From contig NZ_JBBOZQ010000001.1 in the NCBI RefSeq assembly GCF_038008685.1, positions 4,340,001-4,404,000 of the forward strand: 64,000 bases of DNA, given 5' to 3'. A program made the translations under genes and the position numbers. Shown piece after piece: positions 47,201-54,953 of this stretch. The notes below the pieces were generated by a model that saw only the letters and a program-made list of their open reading frames with translations, made no database searches and was not told the DNA's origin. The stretch comes from Lysinibacillus sp. FSL W8-0992 (lineage in GTDB: Bacteria; Bacillota; Bacilli; Bacillales_A; Planococcaceae). Each line of letters starts with the position of its first letter. Position 1 is the stretch's first letter.

Positions 47201-47325
47201 TTGCAATTACAGTAATCGGTGGTTTATTATCTTCAACATTATTAACATTAGTAGTCGTACCAATTGTGTATGAAATGCTATCAAAAATGTTAAAGAAAAA
47301 CCGTAAAGATATGGAAGAAAATTAA
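44230..47325 (+). CDS. RND-family efflux pump (SwrC/AcrB-like)
   Basis: A 1031-residue, 12-helix proton-driven exporter of the AcrB/HAE group, as found in Gram-positives (B. subtilis SwrC confers surfactin resistance). N-terminal LVNFVLKNKLAVWLLTI and SIPDISIPYLIVMGVYPGATP (split: SIPDISIPY, VMGVYPGATP) are typical. The proton-relay pair is in TM4, GRVIDDSIVVVENIYRR. The two large outer loops have a duplicated plan. A Met/Gly-rich run (MMMGGGAGGALM) lies near residue 617. Start GTG 44230 with AGGGTAGG upstream; GTG 44236 is possible. No periplasmic adaptor or outer-membrane channel gene, as expected in a monoderm. Confidence 0.93.
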   Translation: MKVKGLVNFVLKNKLAVWLLTIIITVSGIYSGTRMKMESIPDISIPYLIVMGVYPGATPEQVMNELSIPFEKSIESLEDVKAVYSTSSSNIAQVQVEYDYGIDMDEKKRQLESALDNVKLPEGAQEPTIMAISMNMMPVVALSVSSSKEDIVELTSTVEDLLLPKIEKIDGVASATITGQHIEQVSFKYDEEKMAALGLTEDTVKQMIQASDMSLSLGLYQFTVGEQAVSVDGKVKSVDELKDLLIPVTPSATQPSPFVRLGDIATIEVEGKVQSVSRTNGKDAIAIQIVKGQDANTVTVVNAVKDLIKDEEKRIDGLKVDISLDQGAPIEDSVFTMIEKAVFGGAIAVLIILLFLRDFKSTIISIISIPVSVFMALLLLNWMDITLNIMTLGAITVAIGRVIDDSIVVVENIYRRIHLKQEKLTGRALIREATIEMFKPILSSTLVTVAVFAPLMFVGGMVGELFMPFALTMTFALGASLLVAITIVPALSHFLFRKKIYGEKKESQHQEVGKLATWYRGVLEKALNHKIITSTIAILMLVGSLALTPLIGFSFMGSQEEKVMYLTYTPGTGELNDETEANVATVEKELMKRKDIDILQVSITDATNADPATMMMGGGAGGALMYLIFDPEMEDFPAAREEVENYVFNIDQSGEWKSQNFTSMSMSSNEVSYTLYSENLDNLRSAVKDVEGTLNDVKGLEDVKSDYEDPYVEHVLKVEQKNVLQYGLTTAQIVMALNSTASQEVLTTVERDGEDINVIVQRDAKKAALSIDDILKTEIKTALGTTMTIGELVDVEEGTTLNSLSRSKGEYFATVSATIIGDDISKATSAADKKIDKLDLPKGVTTGVSGVAADMQETFTQLGIAMLAAIAIVYFILVVTFGEGLAPFAILFSLPFAVIGAFVGLYVTNQTISVSVMMGLLMLIGIVVTNAIVLVDRIIHMERDGLGMREAILEAGATRLRPILMTAIATIGAMIPMALGNGGSGLISKDLAITVIGGLLSSTLLTLVVVPIVYEMLSKMLKKNRKDMEEN

Positions 47326-47342
47326 TTAATAGTCGCAATGCT

Positions 47343-47377
47343 AAAAGGGCACCCCATAATGGAGTGCCCTTTTTTTA
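47343..47377 (+). terminator. RND pump terminator
   Basis: AAAAGGGCACCCC and GGAGTGCCCTTTT pair with one mismatch around ATAAT, followed by TTT. Confidence 0.85.
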
Positions 47378-47419
47378 TCGTCTTCGTAACCTTTGATTTC
47401 TGATCTAGAAGCTCCCTTT

Positions 47420-48241
47420 TCACGTAGAGGCTTTAAGGTCCATTTGGGGGTTACGCCCCGAAAGTACCGTATTACGAATCCATCCAGCAACCTCTTGTGG
47501 ATTCGTTAGTGGTAAAAAATGAAATCCATTAGGAACTTTTATTATTTTTGCCGTTGGTTGTCTTTCGTGAAAATTAGTTAATTTCCTATGTAACAATTCG
47601 TCTTGTTGATGATCTGCTAACAGTAATAAAACTGGCAAAGGAGTTTCCGTTTCTATGCAATAATCGTGCTGGTCAACTGCTTTCGCCAAATAATTTATAG
47701 CTTCTTCCTTACTATGGTGACGGTAGATATTTTCCTCTTTCACAAAATTCCCAATAAAATATTCGTACAAATATTGCCGATGTTCAGCTGTTGCTATGCC
47801 CATGCTCTTTATTTCTTCATTTATCGCCTCTTGTAAATCTTCGTAGCTTTCAATAATAGGCAATTTTATCTCCATTTCATCATCAAGATGATATTGTCCA
47901 TGAAAATAATGGCCACCGTCTAATAATGTTAACGACTTTACTGAATTACGATAGTTTGTATAAAAATTTTGAATGATCCAGGCGCCTATTGAATTTCCTA
48001 CAAAATGAGCTTTTGTAATTTTTAACGCATCCATCGTTTCTTTAATGTTCTTAGTATATGTTTTAAACGAAAAATCATTGTCTAGCAGCCCATTATGCCC
48101 AGGTAAATCAATTGCTACAATATGCACTTCTGGCAATGCTTTGGCCAATGCAGCATACATTTCTTTCCGTTCCCCAAGAGCTGGAATCGCAATAATAACC
48201 TCGTTATGCTGATTGGCATTGTATTGTATATAATTTCTCAT
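47420..48241 (-). CDS. Alpha/beta hydrolase
   Basis: A 273-residue alpha/beta-fold hydrolase. The nucleophile elbow is GNSIG (Ser84), an oxyanion region lies near IPALGERKEM, IDLPGHNG precedes it as in many esterases, and His in GFHFLPLTNP is the likely catalytic base. The acid may be Asp in LLLADHQQDE. The substrate is unknown. The GNAT gene upstream on the same strand is nine bases away, so they may be co-transcribed. Confidence 0.82.
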   Translation of the reverse strand: MRNYIQYNANQHNEVIIAIPALGERKEMYAALAKALPEVHIVAIDLPGHNGLLDNDFSFKTYTKNIKETMDALKITKAHFVGNSIGAWIIQNFYTNYRNSVKSLTLLDGGHYFHGQYHLDDEMEIKLPIIESYEDLQEAINEEIKSMGIATAEHRQYLYEYFIGNFVKEENIYRHHSKEEAINYLAKAVDQHDYCIETETPLPVLLLLADHQQDELLHRKLTNFHERQPTAKIIKVPNGFHFLPLTNPQEVAGWIRNTVLSGRNPQMDLKAST

Positions 48242-48250
48242 TGGCTACCC

Positions 48251-48748
48251 CTATTCTTTTTCTATCGTTTTCAATAACTGAAAGACGGCTTGCTCATGAC
48301 CAAACCTTTCTAAAACCTTTACTTTTTGCATACCTAACTTTTCTAGTACACGACAGGAGGCAACATTTGCGGTTTGCGTTTCCGCTACTATTTTTGATAA
48401 ATTTAGGCTGAAAAATCCATAATGGATGATGGCTAATAATACTTCAAATGCATAACCCTTGCCCCAATATTGTGGTAGAAATTGATAGCTCAGCTCATAT
48501 GTCGTTTTTTCATGATATTCATCAATCGACACTAAACCAATAAACTCATTTTTGTTTTTTAATGAAATATAAAAATATGAATTAGGCAAAGGTGCTTGTA
48601 GCATTCTGTCAAAGGAAGAATAGATGTAGCTTTTTTCCGGTACCCCTCCTAAAAAAGCTCTCACATCCTCATTACAATACAATGAATAAATATCTTCAAC
48701 ATGGTTTGGCTTTATAGACTGGATGATACAATTTTCCGTAATTAACAT
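48251..48748 (-). CDS. GNAT acetyltransferase (RimJ/RimL-like)
   Basis: A 165-residue GNAT protein. The acetyl-CoA loop region is QFLPQYWGKGYAFEVL (R/Q-x-x-G-x-G/A type), followed by the late ASCRVLEKLGMQKV motif typical of ribosomal-protein or amino-acid N-acetyltransferases. I start it at ATG 48748 after GAGG; the frame extends 44 codons upstream through non-coding-looking sequence. Substrate unknown. Confidence 0.8.
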   Translation of the reverse strand: MLITENCIIQSIKPNHVEDIYSLYCNEDVRAFLGGVPEKSYIYSSFDRMLQAPLPNSYFYISLKNKNEFIGLVSIDEYHEKTTYELSYQFLPQYWGKGYAFEVLLAIIHYGFFSLNLSKIVAETQTANVASCRVLEKLGMQKVKVLERFGHEQAVFQLLKTIEKE

Positions 48749-48853
48749 AACATGCCTCGCTATTTTAATTTTCTTTATTATGACAAAGCTATAATAGGAA
48801 ATCAAACACAATTTTACATTAATTTGTTTTAATCCTCTCAAAGAAAATAAAAG

Positions 48854-48884
48854 GCCTGCGTCCGATACAATATCGAACACAGGC
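48854..48884 (-). terminator. Hairpin between the two GNAT genes
   Basis: GCCTGCGTCCGATA and TATCGAACACAGGC pair with two mismatches; the minus strand continues CTTTTATTTTC. Confidence 0.6.
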
Positions 48885-48938
48885 TAAAACCTTTTTTCAA
48901 AATTACTAAGTCTATCTTATTTCCTAATGACTAGCTTG

Positions 48939-49505
48939 TTATTTAGTTGTTGAAAGCTCCTTTAAGCATTCTTTTCTAGCTTCCCACTCTTCTCTTAACA
49001 TGCCCATACGTATGGAATCATAATAGACACCCTCATACAAACGCACTTTGCGAATTTTCGCTTCCAATTGCATCCCTAATTTCTCTCCGACGCGAATCAT
49101 CCGTTTATTTCCTGACCATGTCGTAAATCCAACGCGAACAAGTGGCATCGTAGAAAATAAGTGATCAATCCAAAGTGTCATTGCTCTAGTGCCAAGTCCT
49201 TTGCCCCAATTATGAGACTCATGAAAAACAATACCCATTTCTAACCACTTAGAAGGCTCATGCTCCCAATAATATGAGATTACGCCACAAATAACGCCAT
49301 CAACCTCAATTGCCCAAAAGTTTTTTTGATTAATAAATTGCTGTGACATTAACATAAAATCATGCAATGGTTTAGCTTGATGCGGGAAATAGGGAGCATC
49401 CCATTTTTTCCATTCTGGTTGCTCGTCTTTATAAATAAGCTCCCATATGCGCTCTAAATCAGACTCAATGATAGGACGAATGTTTAATTCTTGATCTGTG
49501 TACAT
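48939..49505 (-). CDS. GNAT acetyltransferase
   Basis: A 188-residue GNAT protein with LNIRPIIESDLERIWELIY at the start, GIVFHESHNWGKGLGTRAM as the acetyl-CoA loop, and the late NKRMIRVGEKLGMQLEA motif. The preferred start is ATG 49505 (GAGG six bases upstream); ATGs at 49529 and 49559 would add 8 and 18 residues with weaker signals. It differs from its neighbour in sequence, so this is not a recent duplication. Confidence 0.78.
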   Translation of the reverse strand: MYTDQELNIRPIIESDLERIWELIYKDEQPEWKKWDAPYFPHQAKPLHDFMLMSQQFINQKNFWAIEVDGVICGVISYYWEHEPSKWLEMGIVFHESHNWGKGLGTRAMTLWIDHLFSTMPLVRVGFTTWSGNKRMIRVGEKLGMQLEAKIRKVRLYEGVYYDSIRMGMLREEWEARKECLKELSTTK

Positions 49506-49687
49506 AAGCAGCCTCTTTTCAATTTTCATTTCTTTTTTTAATTGCTTGAAAAGTGGCATATCCTCTCTATGCTACTTCTCAATCACATTCCGTATCTGTT
49601 TCATATTCATCATTCCTTCCATTGTAATTAGGAAAATTATAGCACATTACCATTTATAGTATGTCTTACTTGCAATTTAAAATTCAC

Positions 49688-52210
49688 TTATTTTCTTTTT
49701 CGACCGATTAATAGCGTTACTTGTGCCATTGTAAATGGTAATGAAGATTTTTTGCGATATGCCACATACTTAGGTTCCCAAAAATCAGCATATTTTAATT
49801 TAAAATTTCTTAATCCTTTGAAATGATAGAAGAAATGTCCATGTAAAAATATTTGTGCTGCAATTTTTTCACTTAAGAAAGAATATCTCGATTGCCCAAC
49901 ATTTGATAGTGGCGACATCCCCATATTGAACACTCGATAACCTTGTTTTTTCGCCCATTCAAACAGCGATAAAAAAATGAAATCCATCGTTCCAGACGGT
50001 GCACCTGGCTTGAAACGCATGAGATCGACTGAAATTCTTTCGTCATTGTCATACATTGGCATAATGCTAGCAAAGCCTATCACACCTTCTGCGCCTCTTA
50101 AAACAGCAATGTTTGACTTACTCAAATAGTTTTCATCGAAAAAGCCAAGAGAAAATCCCTTTTCAGCTCTTCCTTGTAGCCATTTACTTGATACCTCTTC
50201 CAATTCATTCATGAGTTCCTGTGAATATGGCGGGCTTAATAATGCAACCGCATAGTTCTCTCGTTCAAACTTATTTTTTACCGCCCTACTACTCTTCATT
50301 TCTTTACCAGTAAACGTAAATTTATCTAAATCAACAAATGCTTCCTCACCAAGTTTAAAAAAGCTATAGCCATGCTCATGTAAAGAAGGGAAAATATTGT
50401 TGTTTATCTCATAAAAAACAGGTGTATATCCATGTTTATCTGCCAATTCCAAAAACTCTTGAATAGCTGATAAAAAATCACTTTCTTGCCCTACTGGATC
50501 TCCTAACACAACAATTTTATCTGCAAATATTTGATACGCAAATAACACTGTATTCTTTTCATTCCAATATATGAATTTGTCATGTAAAAATATTAAATGA
50601 GAAAACTCAGTCCCTTTATATTCCATTAAGTGGTTTTTAATTTTATCTTCGTGCTCTCTTGATAGAAGCTTTTCCATTTTTTTCGTTCCGCGCGTAAAAT
50701 AGCCAAAGTAAAAAATGACACACGCAATGAGGATACCAATAATTGCACTAAAAAATAAATCCCGATAGTCGGTAAGGATGTAATATTGTAACGCTGCTGG
50801 AATATGAATTTTTGCAGTAGGTAAGTTGACATATCCAATTAATAAATACATTGCAGTAATAAAAAGAACGGCAGCAAGGTCAAATAGGATGACGCCCCAT
50901 GTGAGGACATAACTTTCTCGATAAAATTGTTTTTTCGATGCCATGAGCAACACTGCGACAATTAGTAAAAAGATCGCTTCTTCATAATCAAAGCCTTTAA
51001 TGATCGAGAATATAGCCGAGCTACTAAGCACGATGATTGCAAGTTGATAAGCTTTTTTCACTTTATATTTAATTCCCCTACACAATCCTAAAAGGATAAA
51101 GGCTGCTGCCACAGTCAATTGATGGGAGATATTCATAATTGGTGATGATAAAAACTCCTGAGCTATTTTTAGCCGACTTAAAACGCCAGGCACCGATGCC
51201 GATAGCAATAACACAATGCCTGAGATAAATACTAAAATCGTTAACAACATATGACTAATTTTTTGAAAAATAACATTTGGTAAGTCATCCCAAGATCGAT
51301 TCCAGCGTTCCCAATAGTCTTTAATAAATAATAGTACGGATACTAAAAATGGTAATACGAAGTAGCCAACACGGTACAAAATTAATAAAAAAAGTACTTT
51401 TTCTTCACCGATTCCAACACTTTGCGTCCCCCATAAAAATACGAGGTCGAATGAGCCAACCCCTCCAGGTATCATACTAATTATGCCAGCACATGAGGCA
51501 ATTAAAAATATCGGTATAAGGGTCGATAACTCAATAGGTATATGCAAGATTAACGTTAGCAGCCAAATAACGAAAAAAACTGCAAGCCATTCTGCTACTG
51601 AAGTAATTATTAATTGAAGAGATACTTTTATTGATAAAGAACTACCTTTTTTATAGCGAATAAGGTGCATCCCAATAAAGGCTGGAACATATAAGCTGAC
51701 AAGAATTACGGCAATTGAAAGCCACCGAGTTTCTTTTAGTAACGGGAAGTCCCAAAAGAATACATACATTAGCCAGGCTAACAAAGAGATTCCTGTTAAA
51801 TAAAAAAGAGTAACGGAGGCAATGTTCTTCAACAAGCCTTCTCGATCCTCTTTATATTTTGAATAAAAATAATTTCGTAGAAAAACGCCTACTAAACCAC
51901 CAAAGCCAATGAGGTTAGAAAATGTATTGACGATAAATGAATTGTTCAGCAAAGTGCGCTTGTTCATTTTTATTCCTAGTAGTTTAGCTAAAATGACATC
52001 GTAAAAAATCATCGGAGTAATCGCACAAAATGCGATGAAAAAAATCAATAACAGTTCCCATATTTGTAATTGACTAACTTCATTCCGAAGTAAATTAACA
52101 TCTACGCCTCTTAGCGATTGCTGAATTTCATAAATAGCTATCGCTAACAGTATGACTGGAAATAAAATTTTCAGAAACCGCATTAATGGTTCTTTCCTTA
52201 TTTTGAACAT
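49688..52210 (-). CDS. mprF: Bifunctional lysylphosphatidylglycerol flippase/synthetase
   Basis: MprF adds lysine from Lys-tRNA to phosphatidylglycerol and flips the product outward, lowering negative surface charge and giving resistance to cationic peptides. The 840 residues have an N-terminal membrane domain of about 14 helices (flippase, with the conserved GGVGSFDLVFLWG segment) and a soluble C-terminal synthetase domain from about 530. The latter contains GDPVG, FYEINNN, GEEAFVDLDKFTFTGK and YRVFNMGMSPLSNVG. The start at ATG 52210 has GGGAGTAGG upstream; ATG 52183 is an alternative. Lys versus Ala specificity is not visible. Confidence 0.93.
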   Translation of the reverse strand: MFKIRKEPLMRFLKILFPVILLAIAIYEIQQSLRGVDVNLLRNEVSQLQIWELLLIFFIAFCAITPMIFYDVILAKLLGIKMNKRTLLNNSFIVNTFSNLIGFGGLVGVFLRNYFYSKYKEDREGLLKNIASVTLFYLTGISLLAWLMYVFFWDFPLLKETRWLSIAVILVSLYVPAFIGMHLIRYKKGSSLSIKVSLQLIITSVAEWLAVFFVIWLLTLILHIPIELSTLIPIFLIASCAGIISMIPGGVGSFDLVFLWGTQSVGIGEEKVLFLLILYRVGYFVLPFLVSVLLFIKDYWERWNRSWDDLPNVIFQKISHMLLTILVFISGIVLLLSASVPGVLSRLKIAQEFLSSPIMNISHQLTVAAAFILLGLCRGIKYKVKKAYQLAIIVLSSSAIFSIIKGFDYEEAIFLLIVAVLLMASKKQFYRESYVLTWGVILFDLAAVLFITAMYLLIGYVNLPTAKIHIPAALQYYILTDYRDLFFSAIIGILIACVIFYFGYFTRGTKKMEKLLSREHEDKIKNHLMEYKGTEFSHLIFLHDKFIYWNEKNTVLFAYQIFADKIVVLGDPVGQESDFLSAIQEFLELADKHGYTPVFYEINNNIFPSLHEHGYSFFKLGEEAFVDLDKFTFTGKEMKSSRAVKNKFERENYAVALLSPPYSQELMNELEEVSSKWLQGRAEKGFSLGFFDENYLSKSNIAVLRGAEGVIGFASIMPMYDNDERISVDLMRFKPGAPSGTMDFIFLSLFEWAKKQGYRVFNMGMSPLSNVGQSRYSFLSEKIAAQIFLHGHFFYHFKGLRNFKLKYADFWEPKYVAYRKKSSLPFTMAQVTLLIGRKRK

Positions 52211-52307
52211 GTGCTAAACCTACTCCCCAAGCTTTCTTAAAAGTTTAAAATTCGAACAAACTTCTTAATACCCTTTTAGGGATTGTGCATATTAAATATA
52301 ACTGCCG

Positions 52308-52349
52308 TTGATTTCGGATGCAGGCGGATGTTTTCGCACAGCACAATGT
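52308..52349. repeat. GC-rich hairpin repeat, remnant copy E5
   Basis: GTTGATTTCGGATGCAGGCG and then GATGTTTTCGCACAGCACA align, with several substitutions, to the left 45 bp of copy E3. It is cut off before the GTAAG motif and joined directly to 29-bp repeat D. Confidence 0.55.
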
Positions 52350-52351
52350 GA

Positions 52352-52373
52352 AATTGTTTGAGTGCCTGGCACC
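52352..52373 (+). repeat. 29-bp stop-proximal repeat, copy D (shortened)
   Basis: AATTGTTTGAGTGCCTGGCAC, the last 22 bp of the unit. It ends three bases from the stop codon of the TrkA-type gene (52377-52379, minus). Confidence 0.75.
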
Positions 52374-52376
52374 CAT

Positions 52377-53042
52377 TTATTCTTTCATCGCTTTTTTCAC
52401 AAAACGATTTATATCTACATCTGCACCTATAAGAAGCATAATATCCCCAAGTAAGATTTTGTCACTCGCTTGTGGGGATACAATAATATCCGATCCTCGC
52501 TTTATCCCTACAATGTTAATGCCATATTTTGCTCGAATATCTAAATCCATAATCGAGTAGCCTGCAATGGCATCATTTGCTTTTAGCTCCATGATTGAGT
52601 GTTCATCTGAAAGCTCTAAATAATCGAGTACCGTATTAGACAGCATATTATTGGCAATACGAATACCCATATCACGCTCAGGATGCACAACAAAGTCTGC
52701 CCCAATTTTTCTTAACACTTTTTCATGATAGTCATTTTGAGCCTTTACTGTAATTTGCTGAACACCTATTTCTTTTAAAATAATTGTCGTTAAAATACTA
52801 GCCTGAATATCTTCGCCTATCGCGACAATAACATGTTCAAAATTACGAATGCCTAGTGAATTTAATACCGATTCATCTGTTGAATCTGCAATAACGGCCT
52901 GAGTAGCAATCGCAGCAAATTCATCCACCCGTTCAGATGAATGATCTATCGCCATAACTTGCGCTCCTTGACTCATTAGTTCACGAACAATGCTTCCCCC
53001 AAAACGTCCAAGTCCAATGACAGCAAATTCTTTTTTCATCAT
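52377..53042 (-). CDS. Potassium-uptake regulatory protein (KtrA/KtrC/TrkA family)
   Basis: Cytosolic gating ring subunit of a Ktr-type K+ channel. The 221 residues comprise an RCK_N Rossmann domain (AVIGLGRFGGSIVRELM, nucleotide acid in VMAIDHSSERVDEFA) and a TrkA-C domain from about 135 (ISMELKANDAIAGYS-like region, GSDIIVSPQASDKILLGD), which binds c-di-AMP in known Ktr proteins. No KtrB/KtrD membrane partner is in the window, so this may be KtrC-like. The start ATG has GGAGGGATTTTTA upstream. Confidence 0.9.
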   Translation of the reverse strand: MMKKEFAVIGLGRFGGSIVRELMSQGAQVMAIDHSSERVDEFAAIATQAVIADSTDESVLNSLGIRNFEHVIVAIGEDIQASILTTIILKEIGVQQITVKAQNDYHEKVLRKIGADFVVHPERDMGIRIANNMLSNTVLDYLELSDEHSIMELKANDAIAGYSIMDLDIRAKYGINIVGIKRGSDIIVSPQASDKILLGDIMLLIGADVDINRFVKKAMKE

Positions 53043-53277
53043 TAAAAATCCCTCCGAAAACTACAATTACTTTATTTTAACTTATATTTACTCATATGTA
53101 TCGTCAAAACAGGATACGATTCCCCATTTTATATATTCTATCTATAACTTTCGACATTCTATCATACAACTACTAATTATTTACGCCTCAGCTTAACTTT
53201 TTTTGAACTTGCTCGAAAAGCCCTCTTACCATTCGCCAGTTCCTACATACTAGAAGGTCTGTTACAGCAAGATAAAA

Positions 53278-53307
53278 AAAGACGAGGATTTGAACATCCT
53301 CGTCTTT
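53278..53307 (-). terminator. Terminator of thioredoxin-like gene
   Basis: AAAGACGAGGAT and ATCCTCGTCTTT form a perfect 12-bp stem; the minus strand continues TTTTATC. Confidence 0.85.
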
Positions 53308-53319
53308 CAAATATTAAAA

Positions 53320-53772
53320 TTATGCGTTACGCATTTCATCAAGAACTCGATTTACACGCTTTTCTAGCATCTTCATGCCACTTCCACCAGCTTGCATATG
53401 ACGAAGCTGACCATCTTTATCGAAAACAAAGTACGCTGGAACGTATTGATTTTCAAATGCATCTGTTAGCTTCATTTCACTATCAACAAAAATTGGTTGC
53501 GTAATATCATGCTCTGCCGCAACAGCTTTAATTGTCTCTAAATCAGTATCTGCTTCAGAACGAGGCATATGCACTGCGATAACATTTAGTTCATCTTTAT
53601 ATTGATCACGGAAATTATTCACATCTGGCATTGCTTCTTTACATAAATGACAGCTAACTGACCAGAAGTGGATTAATGTTGGTTTTTCGCCAACTAGCTC
53701 TGCTTTTGTTACTTCACCATTTAACCACGTTGTTGCGCCTACAAGTTCAGGCATTTGTTCACGAAGTTTCAT
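53320..53772 (-). CDS. Thioredoxin-like thiol:disulfide protein (TlpA/ResA-like)
   Basis: A 150-residue thioredoxin-fold protein of the AhpC/TSA-redoxin type. The active site is WSVSCHLCKEAMPD (Cys41 and Cys44), and the cis-Pro region is QYVPAYFVFDKDG. No signal peptide or membrane anchor is seen, so it probably works in the cytosol. The start ATG 53772 has GGGAGGA upstream. The frame extends further but runs through a hairpin. A peroxiredoxin gene lies upstream on the same strand, which fits a reductant role, by context only. Confidence 0.85.
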   Translation of the reverse strand: MKLREQMPELVGATTWLNGEVTKAELVGEKPTLIHFWSVSCHLCKEAMPDVNNFRDQYKDELNVIAVHMPRSEADTDLETIKAVAAEHDITQPIFVDSEMKLTDAFENQYVPAYFVFDKDGQLRHMQAGGSGMKMLEKRVNRVLDEMRNA

Positions 53773-53798
53773 AAAAAAATCCTCCCTAGAAAAAAATA

Positions 53799-53821
53799 TC
53801 CCCACAAGCGTATCGTGGGGA
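53799..53821 (-). terminator. Terminator-like hairpin just upstream of the thioredoxin-like gene
   Basis: TCCCCAC and GTGGGGA pair, and on the minus strand run into ATATTTTTTTC right before the ribosome site GGGAGGA. It could end the upstream peroxiredoxin transcript or act as a leader attenuator. Confidence 0.6.
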
Positions 53822-53849
53822 CCCATTATTTATTTTATGCATCAATCAC

Positions 53850-53951
53850 GTCTTGGCGTAATTGCGTCCAGATTTTTTTCGAGCACGCTCGAAAATCACC
53901 TCATAAAATCTGTGACATCCGCTTCATTCAGTTGGGGTGAACCCCCACTGA
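53850..53951 (-). other. Structured intergenic leader/repeat-like segment
   Basis: Between the peroxiredoxin and thioredoxin-like genes the minus strand shows a hairpin CAGTGGGGGTTCACCCCAACTG (arms within 53930-53951; shown as CAGTGGGGG and CCCCAACTG) and a palindrome CGAGCGTGCTCG (53880-53891). I seem to recall similar segments elsewhere in Lysinibacillus genomes, but this is not certain. Confidence 0.35.
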
Positions 53952-54006
53952 ATTAGCTAACATTCATCCCGTACTTATATAGGTAGTGGACTTTTGCTAA
54001 ATCAAA

Positions 54007-54549
54007 TTAAAGTGTTGCTTGACCTGGGCGCCAGTTTGCTGGGCAAAGACCACCAGTTTGTAAAGCTTGTAGTACACGTAAAGTTTCATCTACATCACGG
54101 CCAATGTTATTATCAAATACTGTTTGATATTTTAGTTCGCCTTCTGGATTAATAATAAATAAGCCACGTAGTGCGATACCTTCTTCTTCAATTAAAACAC
54201 CATATTCTTTCGAAATAGCATGGTTAGTATCTGCTGCTAATGGATATTTTAAATCGCCAAGCCCGTTTTGAGTGCGATCTGTGTTAATCCAAGCTAAGTG
54301 TGTGTGGATTGTATCAGTTGATACACCGATTACTTCTGCATCTAAGTCTTCAAACTCGTCATAACGATCGCTCATTGCAGTAATTTCTGTTGGACATACA
54401 AAAGTGAAGTCCATTGGGTAGAAGAATAATACAGTCCATTTGTCTTGTGCTTTAATTTCTTCTAAAGATACATTACCAAAAGATTTGTCTGCAAGTACTG
54501 CTTCCATTGTGAAATCTGGGGCTTGTTTACCTACCATGCGTTCTGCCAT
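54007..54549 (-). CDS. 2-Cys peroxiredoxin (AhpC/TSA family, YkuU-like)
   Basis: Peroxidase that reduces H2O2 and organic peroxides with thiols. The 180 residues contain the peroxidatic site FYPMDFTFVCPTEI (Cys52) and the resolving Cys169 in GGLCPANWRPG. ISKEYGVLIEEEGIALRG is typical of the AhpC1/Prx1 type. ATG 54549 has CGGAGGGA upstream. No AhpF partner is nearby; the thioredoxin-like gene downstream could be the reductant. Confidence 0.93.
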   Translation of the reverse strand: MAERMVGKQAPDFTMEAVLADKSFGNVSLEEIKAQDKWTVLFFYPMDFTFVCPTEITAMSDRYDEFEDLDAEVIGVSTDTIHTHLAWINTDRTQNGLGDLKYPLAADTNHAISKEYGVLIEEEGIALRGLFIINPEGELKYQTVFDNNIGRDVDETLRVLQALQTGGLCPANWRPGQATL

Positions 54550-54834
54550 TATAAATCCCTCCGAATAATATGTAGTTTTATATTCTATTCGCACATGCGA
54601 ACCGTCTTCTACGATAGCAAAGAAAGCACAGTTTTTCAACGAAGTTCACTTCGCCACGCTAATCGTCGCATATGCATTGACAAATATTTGTCAAATACCC
54701 AAAAAATAATCATGTCTACACATTAGTTATTTGCTAATTTCCGCAAATTTATTCTGGAAAAATCCAAAAATATGCACGAAAATTTATATGCATTTTTTCT
54801 ATAAATTTCTTGTACTTTTTTTCATCTAAAACGA

Positions 54835-54862
54835 TTGCAAATTTTTTATTATTATGTATAAT
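54835..54862 (+). promoter_or_regulatory. Promoter of the XRE-cupin/pot operon
   Basis: TTGCAA (54835-54840), a 16-bp spacer and consensus TATAAT (54857-54862). Confidence 0.65.
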
Positions 54863-54877
54863 AGTAATGTTTTTAGT

Positions 54878-54936
54878 AAACTAAAAGTTTCGTTAAAGTA
54901 AACTTCATTTTCTAAAAGTTTATGATTGCTAAACTT
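54878..54936. promoter_or_regulatory. Candidate operator cluster of the XRE-cupin regulator
   Basis: AAACT-AAA-AGTTT (54878-54890), AAGT-AA-ACTT (54896-54905) and AAGTTTA-N7-TAAACTT (54916-54936) lie between the promoter and the regulator start. All use the AGTTT/AAACT half-site and would suit autoregulation. Confidence 0.5.
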
Positions 54937-54953
54937 CTTCTAGGAGGGAAAGG

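Larger units (their letters stand above)
54550..54953. other. Divergent control region of peroxiredoxin and pot operon
   Basis: The left half holds an inverted repeat TTCGCA-CA-TGCGAA (54588-54601) in the peroxiredoxin leader and, further up, a possible TTGAAA/TATCGT promoter. The right half holds the pot operon promoter and repeated AAGTTTA/TAAACTT sites. No ORF is supported. Confidence 0.4.
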
